A DNA stretch of 7,733 nucleotides from Verrucomicrobiia bacterium. Its GTDB lineage: Bacteria; Verrucomicrobiota; Verrucomicrobiia; Limisphaerales; UBA11358. The stretch spans positions 1-7,733 of the forward strand of contig JASHVW010000185.1 in the NCBI GenBank assembly GCA_030044395.1, written 5' to 3'. This document shows, in pieces, positions 1-6,490 of the stretch (positions are counted from its first letter, which is position 1; each line of letters starts with the position of its first letter). The notes below the pieces were generated by a model. That model was not told the origin of the DNA and made no database searches. It worked only from the letters and a program-made list of their open reading frames with translations. The position numbers were made by a program, and so were the translations under genes.

Positions 1-161
1 ATCGTGGCCGGATTCGAGTTGATGAGAATGACGCGGTAGCCCTCCTCTTTCAGCGCCTTGCACGCCTGCGTGCCGGAATAATCGAACTCGCACGCCTGGC
101 CGATGATAATGGGACCGGCGCCGATGATGAGGACGCTATGAATGTCGGTGCGCTTGGGCAT
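1..161 (-). CDS. carB: Carbamoyl-phosphate synthase large subunit, N-terminal fragment
   Basis: The minus-strand reading frame starting at the ATG at 161 encodes MPKRTDIHSVLIIGAGPIII followed by GQACEFDYSGTQACKAL and VILINSNPAT. This is the unmistakable start of CarB, including the GAGPIIIGQ glycine-rich segment and the SNPAT motif of the first (carboxyphosphate-forming) pre-ATP-grasp half. Only 53 of roughly 1,070-1,100 codons are present; the gene runs off the left edge. The enzyme uses glutamine-derived ammonia, bicarbonate and two ATP to make carbamoyl phosphate for pyrimidine and arginine synthesis, in complex with CarA (glutaminase), which is not visible here. No Shine-Dalgarno sequence precedes the ATG. 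The start is set by homology, since MPKR is the standard CarB N-terminus. Confidence 0.97.
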   Translation of the reverse strand, partial: MPKRTDIHSVLIIGAGPIIIGQACEFDYSGTQACKALKEEGYRVILINSNPAT

Positions 162-319
162 ATCGAAACGGCAAGATGAAACACGAATCGCCGGTGAAGT
201 GAAAGTTAAAACCCTCGGTTGCCCGAATTCAGGGCGCGTCCACGCACTGTTCCTGGTAGGGATGGCGCGCCGCATCCAGCGGCGCAACTTTCTTGCATGA
301 TCAATGAACGTTCGTTCCG

Positions 320-392
320 CCCGCTCTGCGCGAGCGGGGACATCGCATCCGCCTTCGCTCAGAAGCTACGGCGGACAGGGCGCGATGTCCCC
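320..392. repeat. Stacked palindromic (REP-like) element
   Basis: Nested inverted repeats are visible directly. CCCGCTC (320-326) pairs with GAGCGGG (332-338). The longer stem GGGGACATCGC (336-346) pairs perfectly with GCGATGTCCCC (382-392). Inside it TCCGCC (348-353) pairs with GGCGGA (370-375), leaving a loop containing TTCGCTCAGAAGCTAC. The first hairpin and the long stem share bases 336-338, so they are partly exclusive. The layout, a GC-rich palindrome in a gene gap with a 'CCGCCTTCGCT...AAGCTACGGCGGA' core, resembles dispersed extragenic palindromes that I recall from verrucomicrobial and related genomes. Copy number cannot be checked here. It could alternatively act as a transcript end structure for the upstream minus-strand gene. 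Confidence 0.65.
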
Positions 393-448
393 ACCATTTT
401 AAGCGCCAGGCGCGATATATTTGTAGGTGGAACCAATAAAACTTCCCA

Positions 449-482
449 GCCCCGTCAGGGGCGGCATGGCGCGGGTTTCCGC
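449..482. repeat. Pair of short hairpins after the serine hydrolase stop
   Basis: GCCCC (449-453) pairs with GGGGC (458-462) over a four-base loop, and GCGG (471-474) pairs with CCGC (479-482). Read on the minus strand, the first stem is followed after five bases by a short T-rich stretch (GTTTTATT). It could therefore be a weak transcription terminator for the serine hydrolase gene, whose stop codon is at 500-502. The stem is short and the T-tract is interrupted, so this is only a possibility. The stretch with 'CCCCGTCAGGGGC' also resembles a dispersed repeat sequence. Confidence 0.35.
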
Positions 483-499
483 CCTCCCACCGGATGAAG

Positions 500-2098
500 T
501 CAGGCAACGATTTCCCCGTTCAACGGCTCCCGCGTCTCTGGATGGACCGGGTTTTTCTTCTCCGTGATGCTGTTCAAGAATTCAACATGCACCCGGTTGC
601 CGTCGAAGCGGCAGGTCACCGTGTCATGATGCGGGGTCTCGTAAAAATGCCAGGTCATCTGGAAGGTCCGGGCGTCGAGCCAGGTGCCGCTCGCAGCTAC
701 TTTTTGAATGGGGGCCAACGGGCCGAGGCTGAGTTTCGGCGGCGTTCCCGGCATGTCCGATTTTCCATCAACCCATCGTTCAATCCCGCAGACGATCGAA
801 TGCCGCCCTCGGCCGTCCGTCAATGTGAATCGGCATGTCCCCCCATGGAATTTGAATGAGATGCTTTGGACGTTCGGATCGCTCTCGATCCGGAATTCTT
901 TTCCGGAAATCTGTCCGGCAATCGGCGATGTCGGTTGCGATTTCGGCGGCAGCAGCGCCAGGGATGCGAGCGCTTGCTTCAACTGCTCGTGTGACTCTTT
1001 GTCCGGTGGCAATGGACCATCTTTCATCGCAGGCAGCAGGTATTGCCAGAACAATTCAAATTCCCCGGCCATATCCCCGCTTTCGCCGGTGACGCAAATG
1101 ACGGCATCCTGGTCCGGCATAACGATGGCGTATTGGCCCATGGCCCCGTCGCCACGGAAGGCGTTATGCCGCGTGCGCCAGAATTGATAGCAATAGCCCT
1201 GGTGCCATTCGCTGTTTTTTTTGGCGTCCGCCAAAGTCTGGCCGGGTGAAGGGGGTTGCTGGATTTTGAAGGTAGTCGCCTCCTCGACCCAGGCCACGGG
1301 CAACAGTTGTTGACCGTTCCACATCCCTTTCTGCTGGTAAAACAATCCGAACTTGGCGAGGGCTTCGGTGGGGACCGCCAAACCCCAGCCGCCGGTGTTG
1401 ATGCCGCGCGGGCAGGTTTCCCAGGCCATTCCGGTAATGTCGAGCGGTGCAAACAGCCGCGGACGCAGATAATCAAGGGTGCGCCGGCCGGTGACTTTTT
1501 GGACGATTGCCGAAAGCATATACGATTCACCGCTGTTATACAAAAACACGCTGCCGGGAGGATGGACAATGGGATAGGCCAGGAAATTCCTCACCCAATC
1601 GTCCGTCGCCTGGATGTCATGGCTTGAATCCTTGTCGTGACCGGCCGACATCGTCAACAAATGCCGTACACGCAAGGCGGCGAGATTCTCGCTGACTGTG
1701 GCGGGCAATTGATTCGGGAAAAAGGAAATCACTGGGTCGTTTACGGTCAATCGGCCTTCGCTGACGGCAAAGCCGATGGCGGTGGATGTGAAACTTTTGC
1801 TCAACGAATAGAGCATGTGATTCAGGTTCGGGGCATAGGGTTGCCACCAACCCTCGGCGATCACCTGGCCGTGGCGGACCATCATGAAACTGTGAAATTC
1901 ATGCTGGCTCCTGCCCACGGCATCCAGAAAAGCCAGCAGCAGAGCCGAAGAGACGCCTTGCTCTTCCGGCGTACTGCGCGGGAGATGCCGCCGGACCGTT
2001 TCCTGCGCCATCAGAGATTCCTGCAGGCCAGACATCATGCCAATTCCGGCTGCGCCGAGGCTCATTTGTTTGAGGAAAGTTCTGCGATTGGGAGTCAT
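500..2098 (-). CDS. Tat-exported serine hydrolase, beta-lactamase class C / penicillin-binding-like family
   Basis: The product is 532 residues counted from the ATG at 2098. A TTG six bases upstream at 2104 is also open, but ATG is preferred because it places the twin-arginine motif NRRTFLKQ at residues 4-11. That motif is followed by a glycine/alanine/methionine-rich hydrophobic stretch ending near MAQ (30-32), so Tat export to the periplasm is expected. The catalytic SxxK motif is S98-L-S-K101 within YSLSKSFTS. A YNSGESY segment supplies the general-base tyrosine. A GDGAMGQYAIV segment fits the third motif region (GxGGQ-like) of this superfamily. The last ~150 residues form a separate, probably beta-rich C-terminal domain. 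The family includes beta-lactamases, DD-peptidases, esterases (EstB) and 6-aminohexanoate-dimer hydrolases, and the substrate cannot be told from sequence. The gene lies 63 bases downstream of the ClC gene on the same strand and may share its transcript. No Shine-Dalgarno sequence is seen. Confidence 0.85.
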   Translation of the reverse strand: MTPNRRTFLKQMSLGAAGIGMMSGLQESLMAQETVRRHLPRSTPEEQGVSSALLLAFLDAVGRSQHEFHSFMMVRHGQVIAEGWWQPYAPNLNHMLYSLSKSFTSTAIGFAVSEGRLTVNDPVISFFPNQLPATVSENLAALRVRHLLTMSAGHDKDSSHDIQATDDWVRNFLAYPIVHPPGSVFLYNSGESYMLSAIVQKVTGRRTLDYLRPRLFAPLDITGMAWETCPRGINTGGWGLAVPTEALAKFGLFYQQKGMWNGQQLLPVAWVEEATTFKIQQPPSPGQTLADAKKNSEWHQGYCYQFWRTRHNAFRGDGAMGQYAIVMPDQDAVICVTGESGDMAGEFELFWQYLLPAMKDGPLPPDKESHEQLKQALASLALLPPKSQPTSPIAGQISGKEFRIESDPNVQSISFKFHGGTCRFTLTDGRGRHSIVCGIERWVDGKSDMPGTPPKLSLGPLAPIQKVAASGTWLDARTFQMTWHFYETPHHDTVTCRFDGNRVHVEFLNSITEKKNPVHPETREPLNGEIVA

Positions 2099-2161
2099 GC
2101 CCAAGTAAACGAAACCGGCCTGTTCAATGCAATGGCTGATTCTCTGATTCCATGAGCGGGT

Positions 2162-3883
2162 TCAAATCGCGCTCTGCGCGGCATTCATTTGCGAACGCAA
2201 TAAATCGTGCAGCGTGACAATCCCCAGGAGTTTGCCGTCAGACGGGTCGCATACGAGCGCGGTGCCGGTGGGCGACTCGAGCAGCAGCGTTTGCAATTCG
2301 CGGATGGTCTGGCGCGGTTCGCATCTCGCGATGGGCGCAAGTTTGGGCGCGCGCCTCTGGGCAATTGCCTCCGACAATTCCGCGCGTGAGACAATTCCCG
2401 CCAACTTTCCTTCCTGCATCACCGGGAAACATGCGAACGAATACTTCTTCAGGAACTGTTCCACATGGACGGGGTCCAGGTTTTCGAGAACCACCGGCTG
2501 GAAATTTGCTATGGCCGAGACGGGCAGCTTTTGCCAGCTCTGCAAATCGCGCGGTGGAAGCAATTTTTCCAGCTTATAGCCGTCCTGCTCCAGAACGGCG
2601 TCGTAAAAATTTTTGCGGGTCATCCGGCGGGCGACGGCCTGGCTGATGAGCGCGCCGATCATCAGAGCGGGCACGAGCGCAAATTCGTGGGTCATTTCAA
2701 ATACAATCAGAATGCCCGTGACCGGCGCGCGCACCACCGCCCCCAGGCAGGCGCTCATCCCCACCACCGCCAGCGTAAGCGAGTCCTCGGAACTCATCGG
2801 CATGATCAGCCCAAATAAACCCGCCAGCAACAGTCCGCTCATGCCTCCGAAAAAGAGCGTCGGTGAAAAAATCCCGCCGCAGCCGCCGTAGCCGTAGCAC
2901 AACACCGTGGCGATTAATTTCGCCACCAGTAATATGCCCGCAATTTGCCAGGTCAGTTGGTGATTCAACCCGGCGGTCAAATCGCCATAGCCGAGGCTGA
3001 ATACCCCCAGATGGTGGGTTAGGAAAAATACCGTCGTAGCGATGCCCCACGCTAGGGCCGCGCCGATCCCGGGTTTCAGCCAGGCGGGAACTTTACCCTG
3101 CCGCATCTGCTGCTTGCGCAGGTCCATTGTCGTCTTCTGAAAGAAAACCCCGGCGAAACTGGCCAGTGCCGCCGCCACCGGCGTCAGAAAATAGGCACGC
3201 CACGTCGGCGACTGGAAATTATGTATGGAAAACGCGGGCTGCTCGCCGACAATGCCGTGGACAATCAGCGCGCCAATGACCGAAGCCAGCAAGACGCTGC
3301 CCAGCAGACTGCTGTTTAAGTCCTGGATGATTTCCTCCAGCACGAACGTCACGGCGGCAATCGGCGTGTTGAAGGCCGCGGCCAGTCCAATCGCCGCGCC
3401 GGCTGCGGTCGCCTGCCGCCGGTTCTGTTTTGCCTCGCCCGTCCAGCCCGACAGCGTCGAGGCCAATCCGCTCGCAATATGGATGCTGGGGCCCTCGCGT
3501 CCCAGGCTGCTGCCGCCGCCAATGCTCAGAATCCCGGCTAAAAATTTCACCCAAACGGCGTTCAAGGGAATCACGCCAAAGTCCTTCCAAAATGCCGCCT
3601 TGGCCTGCGGAATGCCGCTGCCTGCCGCTTCTTTGCAAAACGCGTGCAAGAGATATCCCGCCACCAGCGCGGTGCCCACCATTACGCAGAAGCTGCCGGC
3701 TAAAAACGCCCAGGGCGGCTGCCCAGCCATCCGCGCCAGCGTTGCGTTATAGAGCACAGTAATCAGCAACTGGAACGCCACCACCGCCAACCCCCCCACG
3801 ACGCCATAAATGCAAGTTTGCAGAATTGTGCGAGTCCCCCGCGGAAGTTTTCGAAAGTAGCCGGATAGCGATGTAATGAACAC
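2162..3883 (-). CDS. CLC-family chloride/proton exchanger with C-terminal CBS pair
   Basis: The product is 573 residues and polytopic, an inner-membrane CLC protein. The selectivity-filter motifs are all present: GSGIP (88-92), GREGP (128-132, gating glutamate E130) and GGIFSP (336-341), plus a tyrosine in NFYDAVL (Y427) equivalent to ClC-ec1 Tyr445. The internal proton-relay glutamate is also kept (E184 in FVLEEI, equivalent to E203). By family knowledge this predicts a 2Cl-/H+ antiporter rather than a passive channel. Two CBS domains follow the membrane part (about 450-503 and 510-573), which in CLCs bind adenine nucleotides or modulate gating; E. coli ClcA lacks them. Start is GTG at 3883: an in-frame TAA lies nine bases upstream, and the next in-frame Met is residue 52, inside the first conserved region. 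No Shine-Dalgarno sequence is visible. An inverted repeat abuts the start. The function in this context (acid resistance, anion homeostasis) is inference. Confidence 0.93.
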   Translation of the reverse strand: MFITSLSGYFRKLPRGTRTILQTCIYGVVGGLAVVAFQLLITVLYNATLARMAGQPPWAFLAGSFCVMVGTALVAGYLLHAFCKEAAGSGIPQAKAAFWKDFGVIPLNAVWVKFLAGILSIGGGSSLGREGPSIHIASGLASTLSGWTGEAKQNRRQATAAGAAIGLAAAFNTPIAAVTFVLEEIIQDLNSSLLGSVLLASVIGALIVHGIVGEQPAFSIHNFQSPTWRAYFLTPVAAALASFAGVFFQKTTMDLRKQQMRQGKVPAWLKPGIGAALAWGIATTVFFLTHHLGVFSLGYGDLTAGLNHQLTWQIAGILLVAKLIATVLCYGYGGCGGIFSPTLFFGGMSGLLLAGLFGLIMPMSSEDSLTLAVVGMSACLGAVVRAPVTGILIVFEMTHEFALVPALMIGALISQAVARRMTRKNFYDAVLEQDGYKLEKLLPPRDLQSWQKLPVSAIANFQPVVLENLDPVHVEQFLKKYSFACFPVMQEGKLAGIVSRAELSEAIAQRRAPKLAPIARCEPRQTIRELQTLLLESPTGTALVCDPSDGKLLGIVTLHDLLRSQMNAAQSAI

Positions 3884-3885
3884 GT

Positions 3886-3916
3886 GCCATTAAAATGCCA
3901 AAAATGGCTGGCATTT
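3886..3916. promoter_or_regulatory. Interleaved inverted repeats just upstream of the ClC start
   Basis: AAATGCCA (3893-3900) and TGGCATTT (3909-3916) form a perfect 8-base inverted repeat with an 8-base spacer. GCCATT (3886-3891) and AATGGC (3903-3908) form a second, interleaved one. They begin three bases upstream of the GTG start of the minus-strand ClC gene, in the divergent gap shared with glnK. This could be an operator, or a leader hairpin hiding the start codon. There is no T-tract to make it a terminator. The function is unknown. Confidence 0.5.
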
Positions 3917-4056
3917 CAAGGTGGTTAAAATTTCCTTTGCTGCACAAAAGAAAACAGGGGCGGCTTCGTCGGCGGGACCTGCGGAATCTTTCAGTGGGGC
4001 ATAAACCATTGCAAATAAAGGGCGATTCAACAAACGGCGCGGACCAGTCCTTCACT

Positions 4057-4072
4057 TGGCATTGGCATTGCT
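4057..4072 (+). promoter_or_regulatory. Sigma-54 (-24/-12) promoter of glnK-amtB
   Basis: TGGCATTGGCATTGCT matches the sigma-54 consensus TGGCACG-N4-TTGCW at all core positions: GG at 4058-4059 and GC at 4070-4071, with the required 10-base spacing. This predicts a transcript start near 4083 and a leader of about 50 bases before the glnK ATG at 4133. Placement upstream of a glnK-amtB operon is classic for NtrC/RpoN control under nitrogen limitation. A weaker overlapping register, shifted six bases (GG 4064-4065, GC 4076-4077), also keeps GG-N10-GC. I did not find a clear NtrC palindrome upstream. Confidence 0.8.
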
Positions 4073-4132
4073 AAAGCCGCCTGCAACGCGAATTGACAGG
4101 CCAATACGCGGTTAAATTACATCAAAAAAACT

Positions 4133-4471
4133 ATGAAGAAAATTGAAGCGATCATTAAACCGTTCAAGCTCGAAGAAGTGAAGGACGCCCTTAGCGAAAT
4201 CGGCATCGAAGGTATGACCGTAAGCGAGGTAAAGGGGTTTGGCCGCCAGAAGGGCCATACCGAAATCTATCGCGGCAGCGAATATACGGTGGATTTCCTG
4301 CCCAAGATAAAAATCGAATTGGTCGTCGGCGACACCCATACGGACGCCGCCGTCGCGGCGATCATCAAATCGGCCAAGACCGGAAAAATCGGGGATGGCA
4401 AGGTCTTTGTCTCATCCGTCGAACAAGCCGTGCGCATCCGCACTGAGGAGAAAGGCGAATCCGCCGTTTAA
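4133..4471 (+). CDS. glnK: PII nitrogen regulatory protein (GlnK/GlnB)
   Basis: The product is 112 residues, exactly the canonical PII length. Key residues fall at standard positions: the T-loop signature YRGSEY (46-51) with uridylylatable Y51, 2-oxoglutarate/Mg-ATP site residues Q39 and K58, and the second signature TGKIGDGKVFV (83-93) with T83, G87, G89 and K90. R101 and R103 complete the nucleotide site. As a trimer it senses ATP/ADP, 2-oxoglutarate and, through Y51 modification, glutamine. When nitrogen is plentiful it inserts its T-loops into AmtB. It is called GlnK rather than GlnB only because it is directly upstream of amtB (34-base gap). Transcription is probably from the sigma-54 element at 4057-4072. 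The leader before the ATG is A-rich with no Shine-Dalgarno sequence. Confidence 0.96.
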   Translation: MKKIEAIIKPFKLEEVKDALSEIGIEGMTVSEVKGFGRQKGHTEIYRGSEYTVDFLPKIKIELVVGDTHTDAAVAAIIKSAKTGKIGDGKVFVSSVEQAVRIRTEEKGESAV

Positions 4472-4505
4472 GTCCCAAACCAACTTGAACCCAAAAAATA
4501 AAACC

Positions 4506-6170
4506 ATGAAACGAATTCTAATTACACTCGCTTTAATTGCAACCACCGTGGCGGGCGTAACATCGTTGCTCGCGCAGACCAATACGATGTCGTCCACCAA
4601 CATGCCCGCCATGGCGTCCACCAACGCGCCGCCCCCTGCCTGGACCACCAATGCGCCAACGGTGGAACAACGCCTGGAATCCGTCGAGGCCTATTTCCAA
4701 AACTCCGATCCCACGGCCCCGTACACGGATACCAACGGCAACTATACGGTGAACTTTGGCCTCGCCTCGTCCATCATCAATACCAACCTGGTGAACAGCA
4801 CCGGCAGGTATGTATCCTTCCCCGGCGCAGGTCATAACGCCTGGTTGCTCGCCAGCACCGCGCTGGTGTTGTTCATGACGCTGCCCGGCTTGGCGCTCTT
4901 CTATGGCGGTCTCGTCCGCAAGAAGAACGTCCTCTCCGTACTCGCGCAATGCTTCCTCATCACCGGCTTGACCACGATTCTGTGGATCATTTGCAGCTAC
5001 GGTATGATTTTCGGCGGCAGCGGCGGTCTGCATGGGCAGGCGACCACGGGGGCCGTCAATGTTTGGGGCATGGTCAAGACCGCAGGCGAGGCCGGACATG
5101 ACTGGATTCCAGGCATCATGGGTAATCCCGCCGTATGTTGGATGTTCAAGAACGTTACTTCCGCGCCCAACCCGGGATATTCCTACTGGGTTTCAGAAAA
5201 CGTTTATGCGATGTTCCAATTGATGTTCGCCATCATCACCCCCGCGCTCATCGTGGGGTCCATCGCTGAACGCATGAAATTCAAAGCCGTTCTGGTGTTT
5301 ATGACACTTTGGATCCTGTTCGTTTACAATACCCAGGGCCACATGGTCTGGGGCGTCAACGGGATCATGAACGGATGTTGGAACCCGGATTCCAAAATCA
5401 AAGGATTGGACTTCGCCGGCGGCACGGTCGTGCATATGTCGTCCGGTTGGTCCGGCTTGGTTTTGTGTATCATCCTCGGTAAACGCCTTGGATTCGGGAA
5501 GGACAACTTTACGCCGCATAGCATCGTCCTCACTTATATCGGAGCTTCCATGCTCTGGGTCGGCTGGTACGGATTCAATTCCGGCAGTGCCGTGGCGGGT
5601 GACGTGATTGCGGCCAACGCCTTCACCACGACGACCATCGCCACCGCCGTCGGCTCATTTGTCTGGCCGATGTGGGAATGGATCGTCAAAGGCAAGCCCA
5701 GCGTGCTGGGATTCTGCTCCGGCGCCGTCGCCGGCCTGGTTCTCATCACCCCGGCTTGCGGTTACGTGTTGCCCTCCGGAGCGGTATGGATCGGTATCGC
5801 TTCCGGCACCATCCCCTGGTTCTTCTGCTATAAGATCAAGGGCTGGCTCGGCATGGACGACGCACTCGATGCCTGGAGCGTTCACGGCATCGGCGGTATG
5901 TGCGGCGCCATCATGACGGGCATGTTTGCACGCCAGGAGGCAAACCCGAACCTCGCCACATACTTGAGCAAGACGGTAACCGACCACATCTTCCAGCCCC
6001 AATTGTGGGAGCAGTTGAAAACAGTCGGAGTTTCGCTCCTGTTGTTCATCCCCGGCACCATCGTCTGCGCTTACATCACCAAAGCGCTGGTGGGTCTGCG
6101 TCCGAGCGAGGAAGTGGAAATCCAGGGCCTCGACATTAACGAACACGGCGAAGAGGGTTATCACAGCTAA
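4506..6170 (+). CDS. amtB: Ammonium transporter AmtB with long periplasmic N-terminal extension
   Basis: The product is 554 residues. The frame is open back to 4395, overlapping glnK, but the ATG at 4506 is preferred. It starts a signal peptide (MKRILITLALIATTVAG, cleavage near residues 23-25) and lies just past the glnK stop. Channel residues match E. coli AmtB: the twin pore histidines H310 (GGTVVHMSS) and H460 (SVHGIGG), exactly 150 apart like H168/H318; Phe gate F241 and F357; W282 and D302 equivalent to W148 and D160; and the signature FYGGLVRKKNVLS after TM1. The C-terminal tail EEVEIQGLDINEHGEEGY is the conserved cytoplasmic segment that contacts GlnK. Between the signal peptide and TM1 (about residue 112) lie some 87 residues rich in Thr, Asn, Pro and Ala. 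E. coli has about a dozen residues there. A longer loop follows HMVWG (eight extra residues). Co-transcribed with glnK. Confidence 0.96.
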   Translation: MKRILITLALIATTVAGVTSLLAQTNTMSSTNMPAMASTNAPPPAWTTNAPTVEQRLESVEAYFQNSDPTAPYTDTNGNYTVNFGLASSIINTNLVNSTGRYVSFPGAGHNAWLLASTALVLFMTLPGLALFYGGLVRKKNVLSVLAQCFLITGLTTILWIICSYGMIFGGSGGLHGQATTGAVNVWGMVKTAGEAGHDWIPGIMGNPAVCWMFKNVTSAPNPGYSYWVSENVYAMFQLMFAIITPALIVGSIAERMKFKAVLVFMTLWILFVYNTQGHMVWGVNGIMNGCWNPDSKIKGLDFAGGTVVHMSSGWSGLVLCIILGKRLGFGKDNFTPHSIVLTYIGASMLWVGWYGFNSGSAVAGDVIAANAFTTTTIATAVGSFVWPMWEWIVKGKPSVLGFCSGAVAGLVLITPACGYVLPSGAVWIGIASGTIPWFFCYKIKGWLGMDDALDAWSVHGIGGMCGAIMTGMFARQEANPNLATYLSKTVTDHIFQPQLWEQLKTVGVSLLLFIPGTIVCAYITKALVGLRPSEEVEIQGLDINEHGEEGYHS

Positions 6171-6192
6171 GCCGGCTTTTTGAGCCAATTAC

Positions 6193-6229
6193 ACGGCGGG
6201 CAACGGAAGTTGCCCGCCGTTTTTCTTTT
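6193..6229 (+). terminator. Rho-independent terminator of glnK-amtB
   Basis: A perfect 12-base stem, ACGGCGGGCAAC (6193-6204) with GTTGCCCGCCGT (6209-6220), is closed by a GGAA (GNRA-type) tetraloop. It is followed by TTTTCTTTT. It sits 22 bases after the amtB stop codon and should end the glnK-amtB transcript efficiently, separating it from glnA. Confidence 0.92.
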
Positions 6230-6340
6230 GGAGCGCGGGTCTGTGACCCGCAGCAACGCCCACGTCTTTCAACGCGGCGCGTTTCTCGATATGTCTTCCG
6301 CCTTGGCGAAGCAGCCGCAGGTCACAGACCCGCGCTCCAA
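6228..6340. repeat. 113-base inverted-repeat element (MITE/REP-like)
   Basis: The two ends are perfect 21-base inverted repeats. The left arm, 6228-6248, begins TTGGAGCGCGGGTCT and ends GTGACC; the right arm, 6320-6340, begins GGTCACAGACC and ends GCGCTCCAA. Pairing continues imperfectly inward. The 71-base interior contains its own small hairpin (CTTCCGCC, then GGCGAAG, around 6294-6310). No ORF or transposase is present. The element abuts the T-tract of the amtB terminator. The size, the perfect ends and the extragenic site fit a non-autonomous mobile element or large REP. I recall similar 'GGAGCGCGGGTCTGTGACC' sequences as dispersed repeats in verrucomicrobial genomes, but cannot verify this. 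No clear target-site duplication was seen. Confidence 0.75.
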
Positions 6341-6438
6341 TGGCAGCTTCGCCAATCGGCATTCCTCTCGCCTGTTTTCCTCCTGCCTTTAACTGAGCAG
6401 CGCGATTAAAATACAACATCGGTTCGGGCGTGGTCGAA

Positions 6439-6462
6439 GCCGGTGAAATGGCCGGTGATATG
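6439..6462 (+). repeat. Tandem 12-base repeat upstream of the second sigma-54 element
   Basis: GCCGGTGAAATG (6439-6450) is followed directly by GCCGGTGATATG (6451-6462), 11 of 12 bases identical. It lies about 67-91 bases upstream of the GG at 6530-6531. That is roughly 90-115 bases upstream of the predicted transcript start, a usual distance for enhancer-binding activator sites of sigma-54 promoters. It is a direct repeat, not the palindrome expected for NtrC, so the binding-site role is speculative. Confidence 0.45.
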
Positions 6463-6490
6463 ATAAAACCCTTTATTTTATGGCCGGAAA

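Larger units (their letters stand above)
162..499. other. 338-base intergenic region between carB and the serine hydrolase gene
   Basis: Both flanking genes are on the minus strand, so this gap must hold the 3' end signals of the serine hydrolase transcript and the promoter and leader of carB. I see no convincing gene. Two short ORFs, one on each strand, overlap the palindromes and resemble no protein family. The right two thirds is full of GC-rich palindromes (320-392 and 449-482). The stretch from about 162 to 235, just upstream of carB, is less structured and is the likely carB promoter/leader, but I could not identify convincing -35/-10 boxes. Confidence 0.6.

Noticed and set aside
219..507. 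Small ORFs on both strands between carB and the serine hydrolase
   Set aside because: They lie on palindromic repeats and encode Arg/Pro-rich sequence without family features.
2099..2104. TTG start for the serine hydrolase at 2104
   Set aside because: An ATG lies only two codons downstream and places the twin-arginine motif correctly. There is no ribosome-binding evidence for the TTG.
3873..3889. TGGCACG on the minus strand as a sigma-54 promoter for ClC
   Set aside because: The -24 half is perfect but no GC falls at the required -12 position, and it overlaps the start codon.
3747..4055. Minus-strand ORF across the ClC start and the divergent gap
   Set aside because: It is out of frame with ClC, overlaps its 5' end by over 130 bases and has no recognisable protein features.
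4395..4505. Upstream in-frame extension of amtB (start at 4395)
   Set aside because: It would overlap the last 77 bases of glnK and add 37 residues before a clear signal peptide. The ATG at 4506 gives a normal signal peptide and spacing.
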